Shown: positions 46,351-58,681 of the stretch, piece by piece
How the letters are laid out: each line of letters begins with the position of its first letter
How positions within the stretch are numbered: the first letter of the stretch is position 1
Assembly: GCF_018143015.1 (NCBI RefSeq)
Contig: NC_054758.1
Coordinates: forward strand, 1 to 64,000
From: Lytechinus variegatus
Taxonomy: Eukaryota; Echinodermata; Echinoidea; Temnopleuroida; Toxopneustidae
Direction: 5' to 3'
Length of the DNA: 64,000 nt
Program-made: the position numbers and the translations under genes
The notes under the pieces: generated by a model
Told to the model about the DNA's origin: nothing
Seen by the model: only the letters and a program-made list of their open reading frames with translations
Database searches by the model: none

Positions 46351-47459
46351 TGCACAATTCAGTCTAACAGCGCGATATTGGTAATTTATAGAATTTTTCT
46401 GATATTTTCGGAGATAGTGAGTTGCACGTCCTACTAGTTGCACGTCCTACGATGTCAAAACTCCGTTTGAGAGACATAGGGAATACAATTTTATTGTACT
46501 CCTGAGGACGCCCTCGAAATGCACCTCGAGCGGGCTTGTCAGGATAACGTACTATACAGGGCAGGAGAGGTGGTCTTGCACAATTTCCTGTGAACTTTTC
46601 TTTCCTTTCTTTCTTTTATTTTTCAAACTGACATAATTTGAACAAAGAAATTATCATATTTTGAAAAAAAAGAAAAGCATATTTATAAGGCAACAATAGT
46701 CAAAACTGACTAGTTTGCCTATTCAAAATAACAACAACAACAACGTTCTCGGCTGTGTTATGGCCATATGGACATTGACTTTCACATACACGTACGTACT
46801 CGCCGTACATACTTCGTCTTCCGCGTACGTCCATCCGCGGAGCTGAGCCACTATGCGGTCGGTTGGCCGCAACGCTCTCACTCTGGATTGACTGCGGAGC
46901 TGAGCCCTCCAGATTCATCTCAGACTTCGCTACGGAGCTTCCACTTCGCGCACCCCGGTCCGTCGGCGTGCCTCCTATCCTTTCCCGCATAAAGCCTAGA
47001 TCAAGTCGGGACTCAACAGCTCTGTCAGCCAGTGTGTGTGTATTTGAGTTTTGTCAGACGTGTATCAATCAGATATGATTATCTACGTCTGGGACCGACC
47101 TTTAACGTCACCATCCGAAAGACGTGACCAGGGCTCGAACCTCTGCATCAATTTGTAACTTCCCCACAGCTTGGATTACAGGCGCACGCACAACGCCCAG
47201 TGTCAGCCAGTGGACTTGTCGAAGCCTTTTCTACCCAATATCCAGGTGAGACTCAGTTTTCTGAGAACTTACTGCTTTTAATATCAGTTTATGCTCTCTG
47301 CTCACACAGATTCTCTTTGTAACATCAAACATGGTTGCCGACTATTCATTCAGTCACGTCAGTGCAACGTAGGATTTATGATACCTTTTCTATTCTTGCT
47401 GTAAAATATTATTTATCGTAGACTAAGCCCAAACTGCGGTCTACGTATACAACAATGAT
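46351..47459. other. Spacer with G+C-rich promoter-like segment
   Basis: No gene recognised. At 46740-47240 the G+C content rises sharply, and CGTACGTAC-type words and two GCGGAGCTGAGCC repeats (46835 and 46890) appear. Its position just before element D suggests a 5' UTR/promoter of that LINE, but it could be unrelated. Confidence 0.4.
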
Positions 47460-47519
47460 CTACAGAGAAAAGTAGCAATTTCGGCAGCAGAAATCGAAGA
47501 GCTGGAAAGTTATAGTCGA

Positions 47520-47878
47520 CGGAACTGTCTTTTCATTCAAGGATTAAAAGAATCAGCAACGAAGATACAACGAAATGATTGTGAAACTTACGAAAGAGAA
47601 GCTGCAAATCAACATGGTCGTCGAGGTTATCGACAGATCCCACCGTCTTTACCCAAGGAACCCTGATGATGCAACGCATTATCCGAAAATTTTGATAGTG
47701 AAATTTGCGCGATACAAAGTGAGAGATGATTTCTACAGGTCTCACACAAAACTGAGAGGGAGCAAGATCTTCATCAACGAGCATCTAACTAAGAAAAGGC
47801 AAATACTTTTCAACAAAGCTCGCAAGTGTGAAAAGGTGAAGAAAATCTGGACAAATGACTGTTCTCAAGAGGGATGAC
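47520..47878 (+). pseudogene. LINE ORF1 remnant (RNA-binding C-terminal type)
   Basis: NCLFIQGLKES, then VEVIDRSHRLYPRNPDD, YPKILIVKFARYKVRDDFY and KIFINEHLTKKRQILFNKAR. This is the order seen in the RRM/C-terminal part of many LINE ORF1 proteins. The N-terminus and one frame junction near 47570 are disrupted. Confidence 0.65.
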
Positions 47879-47978
47879 AAAAAGGTGGGGATCTCATCTG
47901 AACGTGATATTGAACAGTTATTATAACTTGTGTCCCGTACGTTCTCCCATCCGACTAAAAATCCACTGACTAGAACTT

Positions 47979-50466
47979 ATGTCCCCAAAATATCCTTGCC
48001 TCAAATGTTCGAAATCTGTCAAGAATAACCAAAATGCTATTCTTTGTGTGAGCTGCTCACATTGGATTCACCTCTCGTGTTCATCGGTTGATCATGATTT
48101 TTTTCATTCTTCATTGGGTTGGGTTTGTAACAAATGTACTTTTAATGAATTACCCTTCTATCTAGAATCTATGGTTGACGATTCTGATAGTACTGTGACC
48201 AGAGACACAATAAGCACATTTTCTGGAAAAGGATTGATAAGTAAAAATATTAGTATTGGTAAAGGGTTTGTACTATCTCATTTAAATGTACGAAGTCTCC
48301 GAAACAAAGCAGACCATATCTGTCATTTTTTTATCGCAAAATATGGTTGAAGTATTTACAATGTCTGAGACCTGGTTAGATGAAACAATCGATGACCAGC
48401 AGGTGAATATTGAGGGATATATTTTGTAATCTTTGTTTGTATCAGTCTCCAACTGTTTTAACAAGGAAGTATTGTGTACAATAAACCGAAATGAATGAAT
48501 GAATGAATGAAAAAGATGAAGCAATCGCAACCATGGCTTGTATGTATTGTATATAGACCTCCTAACAGTACTATGGATTTCTTTGAAAAGTTGGAAAATA
48601 ATATTAAAAGGGCTCATGATTTTACATCCAAAATAATTGTTCTAGGTGACTTAAATTGTAATATGCTGGTAAAAAACGTCTTTTCTGCAAAGATTAAGAA
48701 TATGTGTGATTATTTCAACTTCCATCAGCTTATTAATGAACCACGAGAGTAACACCTAACCACTCGATCCAGTATTGATCTTATTTTCGAACCGTCCATT
48801 GAAAGTAGGTTCAATTCAGATGTAATCCCTGTGGGGATTAATGATCACTCCTTGGTATATGTCAATTTGAAGAAAGATTGTAATAGGAATAAGCCAGCGG
48901 TTAGTAAGTTTTGATCTTTCCGCAATTTCGACCGAACCAGGTTTTTAAGTGATGGGGAAAAAACTAATTTGGTCCTTTTTTATAGCATTTCAGATGTTGA
49001 ATATTCATGGCAATATTTCAAAACGTGTTTTAATGAGATATGCAATACGCATGCACCTTTTGTAAGTGTTCGTAGAAAAATCAACGGGTCTCTTGGATAT
49101 CTGACGATTATTTGAAATTAGCAAGGGAACGAGATTCCTTTAAGGCAAAATTCGATCAATCCGGTAAGGATTGTGATTGGAATACATACAAAAAGAAAAG
49201 AAACTCTGTAAATAATTTAATAAAAAGTTAAAAAGAGAATACTATTTTTCTGAATTTAATGAGAACGTTGGTGACCCTCGCAAAATGTGGAAAACATTGA
49301 AGAAAGTTTTGTTTAAGAAAAGTTCGGGAGACGTTATCGAGTTGATCCAGATGGACAGGTGATTGCTGAATCTGAGCGTGTTGCATCTATATTCAACGAT
49401 TATTTCACTCAAACTCCGGGTCGATTAAACGTTGAACCCAACTCGGAGGAATTACATGAATTGACTGATAAAACTTTGCATACGTTCAAATCACAGAGGA
49501 TTTTGTCTTCAAAGAACTCTCAAAATTATCTGTTTTTAAATCTAGTGGCATTGATAATTTACATCCACATCTTTTGAAGCTTGCTTCACCATTCATAGCA
49601 AAGCCTATTACCCATTTGTTTCATTGTTCAATCTCAAGTGGTATTGTCCTGCTGAGTGGAAGAGTGCACGAGTAACGCACATTTTTAAGGACGGTGACAA
49701 GAAAATCCTTCCAATTATCGGCCGATTTCGGTTCTTTCACATACTGTAAAATCTTAGAAAAAAGCGGTACACTCGCAATTGTATGATTATCTCAATGATA
49801 ATGGCCTTCTAAGTGATAGGAAATAGGGCTTCCGCCCGCTCACTCGACAGGAACAGCTCTAGTTGAAGTAACTGACTTCTTACTGAGGGGAATCAATAAA
49901 GGACTTATCTCTGGTGCTTTATTCTGGACTTAAAACGCGCATTTGACTCAGTAAATCATAAAATTTTGCTGTATAAATTAAGCAAATATGGTATAAAGGA
50001 TAGAGAATTTGAATGCTTTGAAGGCTATCTAGCTGATCGAGTACAATGTGTTCTAGTTAATGGTGCTCAGTCTGGTTTAGATCTGTTAATTCTGGAATCC
50101 CACAGGGATCAATATTAGGGCCCCTCTTGTTTACAATTTTTATCAATAACCTTTGTAATTTGCCCTACTGTGAAAATACTAAAATTTGTTTGTACGCTGA
50201 TGATGCAGCAATATTTTGCCAAGGCAAGGAAATTGCAACTGTTGAAAAAACACTTAAACATGAGTTCAAAAAGAAATTGATCACATTGAAAAGGAGGATG
50301 ACTTAACATTGAATATCAAAAAGTGCAAGCTTATGCTATTTGGAACTAGAAATCGCATAGAAATAAAACTGTTTCTCTGACTATAGAGAAAGTGTGATTG
50401 AGTTTGTAAATGAATTTAAATATCTTGGTGTTGTACTTGATAATTGTCTAAAGTGGGATTAGACCA
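47979..50466 (+). pseudogene. CR1-type pol with PHD-like finger
   Basis: It opens MSPKYPCLKCSKSV with the Cys/His spacing CLKC...CVSC..H.HLSC...VCNKC of a PHD finger. It then reads HLNVRSLRNKADH (endonuclease start), MSETWLDETI, YRPPNSTMDFF, GDLNCNM and GINDHSLVY. RT blocks in several frames: GIDNLHPHLLKLA, NYRPISVLS, GIPQGSILGPLLFT and YADDAAIFC. At least eight disruptions, plus a LINE-tail insertion at 48422-48512. Confidence 0.8.
48422..48512 (+). mobile_element. Tiny LINE 3' tail with (TGAA)n
   Basis: About 90 bp ending AATAAACCGAAATGAATGAA, inserted between the ETW and YRPP parts of element D's endonuclease. Confidence 0.6.
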
Positions 50467-50930
50467 ATAAACTTTCAAAGTTATGATGGCAATTCAACAG
50501 ATACCCAATTCAGCCAAAGTTCATTGACCCTAAATGACCTTTGACCTTAATCATGAGACCTGAAACTTGCACAAAATGTTCAGTGATGCTTGATTACTAT
50601 TATGTCCATGTTTCATGAATCAGATCCATAAACTTTCAAAGTTATGATGGGAATTCAACAGATATCCCCAATTCGGCCAAAGTTCATTGACCCTAAATGA
50701 CCTTTGACCTTGGTCATGTGACATGAAACTCTACTGGATGTTCAGTAATACTTGATTAACATTATGGCCAAGTTTCATGAACTAGGTCCATATACTTTCT
50801 AAGTTATGATGTCATTTAAAAAACTTAACCTCAGGTTAAGATTTGATGTTGACGCCGCCCCGTCGCCGTCGGAAAAGCGGCACCTATAGTCTCACTCTGC
50901 TATGCAGTTGAGACAATAAAACGACAAAAA
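50467..50930. repeat. ~163-bp tandem repeat with DR1 motifs
   Basis: Two-plus units share AAACTTTCAAAGTTATGATG, CAAAGTTCATTGACCC and TGACCTTTGACCT (50535-50547 and 50698-50710). The last unit continues into a G+C-rich end with GACGCCGCC and GAAAAGCGGCACC. I recall similar repeats as common in marine invertebrate genomes; that is memory, not a search result. Confidence 0.8.
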
Positions 50931-51819
50931 AAATATCAGATGGTATGATCATGCTGCAATGCTTCAAGTAAAACGGGTTAAAAAATGTGTTGATAAGGCT
51001 AACGTTTGTGTCACAACATAACATTTTAGCATCCATACCTGTTAGGCTTCACAGCTTTTCTGTTGAGGTGTATTTTGTTAAAGGACTACACAGATCTATT
51101 AATCTTGAAAGAATGAATTATTACAGGTACGGTAATCTCTGTACCCTTATTCTACATTACAGCATCACTTTCAACAATTTCTGAGATATCACGAAAATGA
51201 TCAATTTAAGATCATACATGTAAAGACCATAATAATCTCAGATACTCTATGATATGTTTGTTACTCCATATTTGTATTCTATTTTCAGTAACCTTTTACC
51301 CTGCATACCATCTCAATCTAAACCACCTGGTCATTGTTCATGTCATCCTATTGTTATGTTTCATGTATACACTCAATGTAGCTCTCACTGTACTGTATGT
51401 ATCATGGTCAATATCACTCTCATACACATACCACATGCACCTCTGATATTCAATGATCTAATTTCTCTCCTAACTTTTAAAAGCTGATATTTCTCTTTAT
51501 ATCTTCCATGTATACCAATTTTATGAGATGTCTTTTAAAACTCACAGATGGACAAAGTTGTTAACAATTTCTTACTTCTGCATCAATCATAACCAAACAC
51601 TTGATGATAATATTTTTCAATTACAGCATACCTGTGCATTAAATTTCCAACATATTTACTCATCTAGTCTCCTTTATTAATGCACACCCCTTAATACATG
51701 TAGTATTAAAAAAACATCTGTTCTTTAATGTATTTAACGCAATAAAATTAGATAGAGGCAAGTTTTCATTATTTCATGTTTTCAAACATGTTATGAGTAT
51801 AAAGTAGAAGCAAGCATAC

Positions 51820-51987
51820 CTTCAAGGTTGAAGCCTTCTCATTCAGATGAGAACAGAACTCCTCCTGGTCACAAAATCCACTCAGTGTCAGGTTAGTCAG
51901 GTTAGGTAGGGAGCATAAACCTTCTGCTAGGTGATGTGACGAGGCTGATGATAGAGGCTCATTATTCCAAATGTCAAGAGTATGGAC
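51820..51987 (-). CDS. LRR exon 3
   Basis: Acceptor CACATGTAG before 51987, donor TTGAAG/GTATGC at 51820/51819. Distinct residues: D5, W7, N8, N9, A21, G23, T34, S36, F38, C45. Aromatic residues at sites 7 and 38 are unique to this exon. Confidence 0.8.
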
Positions 51988-52193
51988 CTACATGTGTACA
52001 AACATTGATCATTAAACATACACATACATCAGATGATATGATCATGCTGTAATGCTTCAAGTTAAACTGGTTCAATAATGTGTTGATAATGCTAATGTAC
52101 ACTGTATGCATAGATGTATTTCACAACATAACATTTTAGCATCCATACCTGTGTAGGTTTTACAGCTTTTCTGTTGAGGTGTATTTTGTTTAA

Positions 52194-52796
52194 AGGTCAA
52201 ATCCACCCCAGAAAAATGTTGATTTGAATCAATAGAGAAAAATCAGACAAGCATAATGCTGAAAATTTCATCAAAATCGGATGTGAAATAAGAAAGTTAT
52301 GGCATTTTAAAGTTTCGCTTATTTTCAACAAAATAGTTATATGAACGAGCCAGTTACATCCAAATGAGAGAGTCGATGATATCACTCACTCACTATTTCT
52401 TTTGTTTTTTATTGTTTGAATTATACAATATTTCAATTTTTACGAATTTGACGATTATGACCTCCTTGCCTGAAGCACAAAATGTTAAAATAATGGAATT
52501 CCATGTGTTCAGGGAGGAATGAAACTTCATTTCACATGACAATGACGAGAAAATAAAAATATTTCATATTTCATATAATAAAATACAAGAGAAATAGTGA
52601 GTGAGTGATGTCATCAACTCTCTCATTTTGATGTAACTGGCTCGTTCATAAAACTATTTTGTTAAAAATAAGCGAAACTTTAAAATGCCATAACTTTCTT
52701 AATTTACATCCGGATATGATGAAATTTTCAGTGTTATGCTTGTAGATTTTTTCTCTTTTTATTCAAATCAAGTTTTTGTTCGGGTTGACTTGTCCT
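52194..52796. mobile_element. 603-bp palindromic MITE with TTAA target
   Basis: TTAA lies at both edges (52190-52193 and 52797-52800). The termini are AGGTCAAATCCACCCC and, reversed, AGGACAAGTCAACCCG. The arms stay complementary for roughly 250 bp (GTTATGGCATTTTAAAGTTT; AGTGAGTGAGTGATGTCATC). The neighbouring LRR units lack it. TTAA suggests a piggyBac or Kolobok partner. Confidence 0.88.
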
Positions 52797-53531
52797 TTAA
52801 GGACTACACATTTTAATACCAATGAAATTTGACAGAAGAGATTATTACCGGTAATCTCTGTACCCTTATTCTACATTACAGCAACACTTTCAACAATTTC
52901 TGAGATATCATGATAATGATATCAATTAAAGATCATACATGTGAAGACCTTAATAATCCCAGATACTCTGTGATATATTTGCTACTTCATATTTGTATAT
53001 TTTCAGTAACTTTTACCCTGCATACCATCTCAATCTAAACCACCGGGTCATTGTTCATTTCATCCTATTATTATGTTCCATGTATACACTCAATGTAGCT
53101 CTCACTGTACTGTATACATTGTATATATCATGGTCAATATCACTCTCATACACATACCACATGCACCTCTGATATTCAATGATCTACTTTCTCTCTCATC
53201 TTTTTCTTTTTCTTTTCTCTTGATATCTTAAATGTGTATTATCATAAGAGATGAATAGGAAGAATCACATATATAGATAAAGTTAGAAAGGATTCCATGT
53301 TTCGACATCATAACCAAACACCCGAAGATAATGACAATTTCTCAATTGCAGCATACCTGTGCATTAGAACCAAATTATATTTAAAAAAAATCTTAAACCC
53401 TCTCAAACAATCTATCAACCAGCATAAAAAATTATGTTCTCTAACATATTTAAACACTATAAAATAAAAAAAACACTGCTTTATTCCATATTTTCAAACA
53501 TGTTATATGTATAAAGTAGAAGCAAGCATAC

Positions 53532-53699
53532 CTTCAAGGTTGAAGCCTTCTCATTCAGATTAAAACAGAACTCATCCTGGTCACAAACTCCATCTACTAT
53601 CAGGTTAGTCAGGTTAGGTAGGGAGCATACAGCTTCTACTAGGTGATGTGAAGAGGCTGATGATAGAGGCTCATTATTCCCAATCTCAAGAGTATGGAC
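53532..53699 (-). CDS. LRR exon 4
   Basis: Acceptor CACATGTAG, donor TTGAAG/GTATGC. Distinct residues: E5, G7, N8, N9, A23, V24, I34, V35, D36, V38. In the second repeat D42, C45, F46 and N47 differ from the common E, Y, S, H. It is the most diverged of the five in the second repeat. Confidence 0.8.
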
Positions 53700-53961
53700 C
53701 TACATGTGTACAAACATTGACCATTAAACATTCATGTACATATCAGATTGTATGATCATGCTGTAATGCTTCAAGTTAAACTGGTTCAATAATGTGTTGA
53801 TAATGCTAATGTACACTGTATGCATAGATGTATTTCACAACATAACATTTTAGCATCCATACCTGTGTAGGTTTTACAGCTTTTCTGTTGAGGTGTATTT
53901 TGTTTTGGACTACACATTTTAATACCTACGAATTTTGAAAGAATGGATTATTACCGGTAAT

Positions 53962-55503
53962 TAGTTACGATACAAATATTTTCTCGTGATTAACCTAAAA
54001 TCTCGATCTTTTCCTTTCTGTTTATGCAAATACACTGTCCCGATATTCCTTTGAAGAATTTGCTTCGATTCACGCCTCAAACTGGCACCATTTGGTTAGA
54101 TAAGTCATTTGTCTACATGATAAAGGAGGGACTCTCTCCCTCCCAAATATTTCAATTAACGCTAAATAGATCAGTGCGTGCACACCATGACCATTGTGAA
54201 CCAGGGTCTTCAGGCAGTTAGTATCATTGCTGTATTCACATTATTTGTATTAACTCTTCTTTCCTTCCCACATATTTTGCCCTCAGGCTCATACCAATCT
54301 GGAATTCGTTCAGGATTATTTTTTTACAACATATTAGGGACGGGTCCAAGAGATTTACACCATTACATTTCACATTCACTGGTTATTTTATGATCCCTCC
54401 TTTTGAAACTATTCTTTCTAAACGCTCCTATCATGAGGAATTGATTTCGAGCCCAATGCGCAGAAGACTTTAATCCTCCTAATAATAGAGGGTAGCCTCC
54501 ATACGATCCCTCGCATCACTGCAACCTATTACGCACAGTACTTCATACATTCACTCTGGGTCATGACCCATCATGGTCGTTTGGTTCTCGTTTTCCAAAT
54601 AATTTAGATATTGAGAACTAGCCGACCCTGTTGGGTCGTGACCTATAGTTTATTGTTCTATCAAATCTGCTAATTCCTTCTCAATGAAGTCTTCAACGAT
54701 TATTCAAATCGCTCATCCAGTTGGAAGTATTACGACCTCCGCTCACACCCGATTATGTTTACAGTACCCATCAAAACAGCATCTTATCAGTGTGGGTAAG
54801 CCTTTTCACACATGATTCCATACTCTGTTTTAGTAATGCTAGAACCAAAATATACACAAATGTTACTTTAATTTCAAGGAGATACATTTTGATTATTTAA
54901 ATGCAAAACTTTTTCCCACTTTATCCATTTGCATCTGACCTTAACTACTTGTTATCAATAGTCAGAGTTCTTATTTTTTTCAATTTTCTTAGGATATGAT
55001 TTAACACTTTGCTATTGAATGCGTATGATTTATATTAATTAATTTCTGCTCCATACTTATAATAGGGTGTAATTTCAAAAAAGTATACATTTTCGTTTTT
55101 GTGAAATCGGGTTCTCGCTTGAACCTCCCTTACATGATACGTCATTTTCATTTACCATTATTTTGCTCTCTACTGCCCTCTACAGGTGCCTTCGTGGGCT
55201 CAAGCAACGGACAATACACATGCTCAAAACTGCGGCTTGTTCACCCTTCAATACACAATAAGCGGACTTCCTTTGCCTCTTCTCTCATCATGCTCAAAGG
55301 TTCCCTGAACCGCCTTTCTGTATCGTGCTTTGTATGTTGTAAGTTCCCTTTCTTTTCGTTTCTGCTTCAGTACCTCTTCTCATTCATGCACGTGACTATT
55401 GTATATCTGTTCCTGACCGGGACTTGTATTTCAGATTTCACTCTTCCTGTTATAGACATTCTAATGTCAACTAAAAAATTGTGTTTTCTGATTTTTCTTT
55501 AAT
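53962..55503 (+). other. 5' leader of LINE E
   Basis: No ORF1 domain recognised; short frames at 54024-54393 and 55101-55502 lack zinc knuckles, RRM or esterase motifs. It presumably holds the internal promoter. Confidence 0.5.
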
Positions 55504-58500
55504 ATGGCAAATTCGGTAGATACACCATTCAATTCAGTTAACGATGATGACTTTCTTGACTTGTTTAGGCCATCCTTAGTAGAAAGTGAATCAGACATAA
55601 ATCCTCATATTACTTCCTTTGAAAACCATGTTACAGACAAATTTAATTCTTCGTCACAAGAGTTGAATTATGATTTTGACACTGATAACCAATTTCAAAG
55701 TCCATATTCTGAATACATCACCCATAACCAATTTAATAATGTTGTTAAGGATTATGATAACTCATCTTTTTCTCTTATACACCTTAATATTAGGAGCATT
55801 AACAAACACTTTGATGAATTACGGTTACTTTTAAATAATCCCACCATGCAAACATTCTCAGTAGTAGGTTTAACCGAAACATGGCTTTCTCATGATACAA
55901 GCCTTCCATTAGCTCTCGATGGATATGATCTTTTAGTTAACAACAGACAAAATAGGGTGGGTGGGGGCGTTGCGTTATATGTTTCACAATCATATGATTA
56001 TGTAGTTCGAGACGAGCTTAACAGCATGACTGATACAATTGAATCTCTTTTTATTGAAATTACTATCCCCAACAGCAAAAACATTATCATAGGTGTTATA
56101 TACAGGCCTCCGAGTTCGAACATCAAATCATTTTTAGATCATCTCTCTGACTTGGTTAAAAATCCAATTTTTTATAGTAAAAATTGCTTTATAATGGGCG
56201 ATTTTAATATTGATTTATTAAAACAAAATAATGTTACACAAGATTTTTTGGAAATATTTCTATCCGCTTCTTACTTACCTTTAATATCTAAACCAACACG
56301 CATAGTCAATGAATCCGCTTCTCTTATTGATAATATTTTCTGTAATGTTCTTCCCCCACCCGATTCCTTCATATTACTCTCTGATATCACAGATCACTTC
56401 CCTGTTTCGACTAATTTCTCTTTAAAAGACAGATTCAATAACAATAGCCGTCCACTAAAACGAAGAATAACACACGAAAATATAGCTCGTCTGGGTGCTA
56501 GTTTTGACGATGCTGATTGGTCTTGTGTTTTTGATAGTAATGACGTTAACTTGTCCTTTGAAAATTTTATGAATATTTTTAATCTACACTTTGACAATTA
56601 TATTCCGAAACTTAGAGATAAGCCATCTAACTACAAAACATCACCGAAGCTTCCATGGATTTCTAAATCGCTCTTGCGTTCGATAAATAGAAAAAATAAC
56701 TTATATTATAGATACAAAATGAAACGGTCTGAGCAATCCAAACTTAAATATACTTGTTATAAAAATACACTGACAAAGATTATACGTTTAGAAAAGAAAA
56801 GATATTTTACTAATCAGTTACAACTTTACAAGCGTGATATGCAAAATACATGGAAAATTTTAAAACAAGCAATGAATATATCAAATAATAAATCCAATAT
56901 TACAAAAATTAGATCTGGCGATGTCATTTTTGAAGATTCTCTCCAAATTTGTAATATCCTGAATAATCACTTTTCTTCAATTGGGGAAAATCTTGCAAGT
57001 AATATTCCTCCCGCAGCAAAACACTTTTCTGAATTTTTAGGCCCACCAAATTCTAGTTCAATGTTTCTCGCTCCAACTTATAATCAGGAGATAATTAATA
57101 TTGTTTCTGATTTCAGTTCTAAAAAAGTACAGGACATGATGACATCAATAATTTTCTTCTTAAGGGGGTAATATCGTCAATTGCGGATCCCCTAACTCAT
57201 ATATTCAATCTGTCACTTCTTAACGGCATTGTTCCCGAGAGCATGAAAATAGCAAAAGTCATTCCTTTGTTTAAAAAGGGTGACAAATTAGATGTTAATA
57301 ATTACCGCCCAATTTCTTTGTTATCTACATTGTCGAAAATACTAGAAAAGATTATTTATAAAAGAACTATTAATTTTCTCAAATCAAATAATATACTTTC
57401 AAATTCCCAATTTGGATTTAGGGAAAAGCATAGCACTACACATGCATTATTGAGTTTCATTGAAAAAGCGGCACATTCAATCGATAAATCTTCTCATTTA
57501 ATTGGTTTGTTCCTGGACTTCTCCAAGGCCTTCGACACATTAATCATGATATTTTACTAAACAAATTACATCATTATGGAGTGCGTGGGAAGGCCTTGGA
57601 GTGGTTCAGGAGCTACCTCTTGAATAGGAAGCAATATGTCTTTTTAAACGGATGCAATTCTCAAATGAAAAGAAATAATTGTGGAGTTCCACAGGGTAGT
57701 CTTTTAGGCCCGATTTTGTTTATAGTTTATATTAATGATTTTTGTAGATCATCAGATGTTCTTTCTTTCATTCTCTTTGCGGACGACTCTAACTTATTTT
57801 TTTCACATAAAAATCCTCTTCACCTTGCCAATACAATCAACTCTGAACTAAAAAATGTCACCCAATGGATAAGAGCAAATAAATTGTCAATAAATTTACA
57901 AAAAACAAAATATATGTTGTTTAGCAACTCTATTAATACACTTCCTGTTGATATTATTTTGGATGGAACTCCCTTGGAAAAAGTATCCCATATTAAGTTT
58001 CTTGGAATAACAGTCGATAATAAGCTCTCATGGAAATTCCACATAGATAACATATGTAAAACTATTTCACGCAACATTGGTATAATTAACAAGCTTAAAT
58101 TTTGTTTACCATTATCGTCCCTGCTTACATTATATTCATCCCTTATATTACCGTATTTAAATTATGGAATTTTAGCGTGGGGCAACACACATCAAACACT
58201 CCTAGACAAATTACTCCTATTACAAAAGAAATCTCTACGTGTCATATGTCACAAAGCATATTTGTCTCATACTGACACATTATTTTTGGAACATAAAATA
58301 TTGAAAATTAAAGACTTGTATTTGTTCAATCTCGGTCAGTTTATGTACAATTATAACAATAACAACCTCCCAAATGTATTTCATTCAATGTTTCCAAAAA
58401 ATCAATCCATTCATAACTATCCAACAAGGCGATTGGGCGAATTCCATTTACCACTTCTAAGAACTTTGCTGGCTCAGAACACATTTATATATGAGGGACC

Positions 58501-58681
58501 GAAGTTATGGAACTCACTTCATAATGATATAAGAACTGCAAAATCTTTGAACTCTTTTAAGACTAAATTCAAATTATCTCTATTAAAATCTTATAATGTA
58601 TCCTCAAATTTAATCTTATTCATCATCTCTGTCAAGAGGTTAGTCATCATTTTTACTATAAAGACTATAATTAAAACATAA
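55504..58681 (+). pseudogene. LINE E endonuclease-reverse transcriptase, two single-base breaks
   Basis: Starts MANSVDTPFNSVNDDD after an in-frame spacer. Endonuclease at about residues 90-300: LIHLNIRSINKHFDEL, GLTETWLS, GVIYRPPSS, MGDFNID and DITDHFPVS, all key acidic/His sites present. RT: NYRPISLLSTLSKIL, FGFREKHSTTHALL, FLDFSKAFDT, CGVPQGSLLGPILF, FILFADDSNLF and FLGITVDNKLSW. It ends with KLWNSLHNDIRTAKSLNSFK and a short hydrophobic tail. One base is missing in an A-run near 57125 and one near 57540; otherwise it is open. The damage is small enough that recent activity, or sequencing error at the A-run, is plausible. Confidence 0.88.

Larger units (their letters stand above)
47460..50466 (+). 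mobile_element. Decayed CR1-type LINE (element D)
   Basis: ORF1 remnant, then a pol remnant that starts with a PHD-like zinc finger and goes on to endonuclease and RT blocks. Many stops and frameshifts occur. The 3' end is missing: homology stops at LGVVLDNCLKWD, where the DR1 repeat begins. Confidence 0.78.
38361..50935. other. 12.6-kb composite of transposon insertions within one LRR intron
   Basis: LRR-unit homology breaks off after CATGTACATATCA (about 38360) and resumes at ATATCAGATGGTATG (50936). Between lie, in order, a truncated LINE E copy, an unrecognised segment, I-type LINE C, a G+C-rich segment, CR1-type LINE D and a DR1-bearing tandem repeat. Confidence 0.75.

Noticed and set aside
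46768-47078. G+C-rich frames as a host first exon or CpG-island promoter
   Set aside because: No conserved domain or donor site; the position just before LINE D makes a transposon 5' UTR more likely, but this remains unproven.
48487-48515. (TGAA)n microsatellite as an independent feature
   Set aside because: It is the tail of a tiny LINE insertion in element D.
50467-50930. CRISPR-like or phage-type array
   Set aside because: Two diverged 163-bp repeats in a clearly eukaryotic region; no short identical repeats with unique spacers are present.
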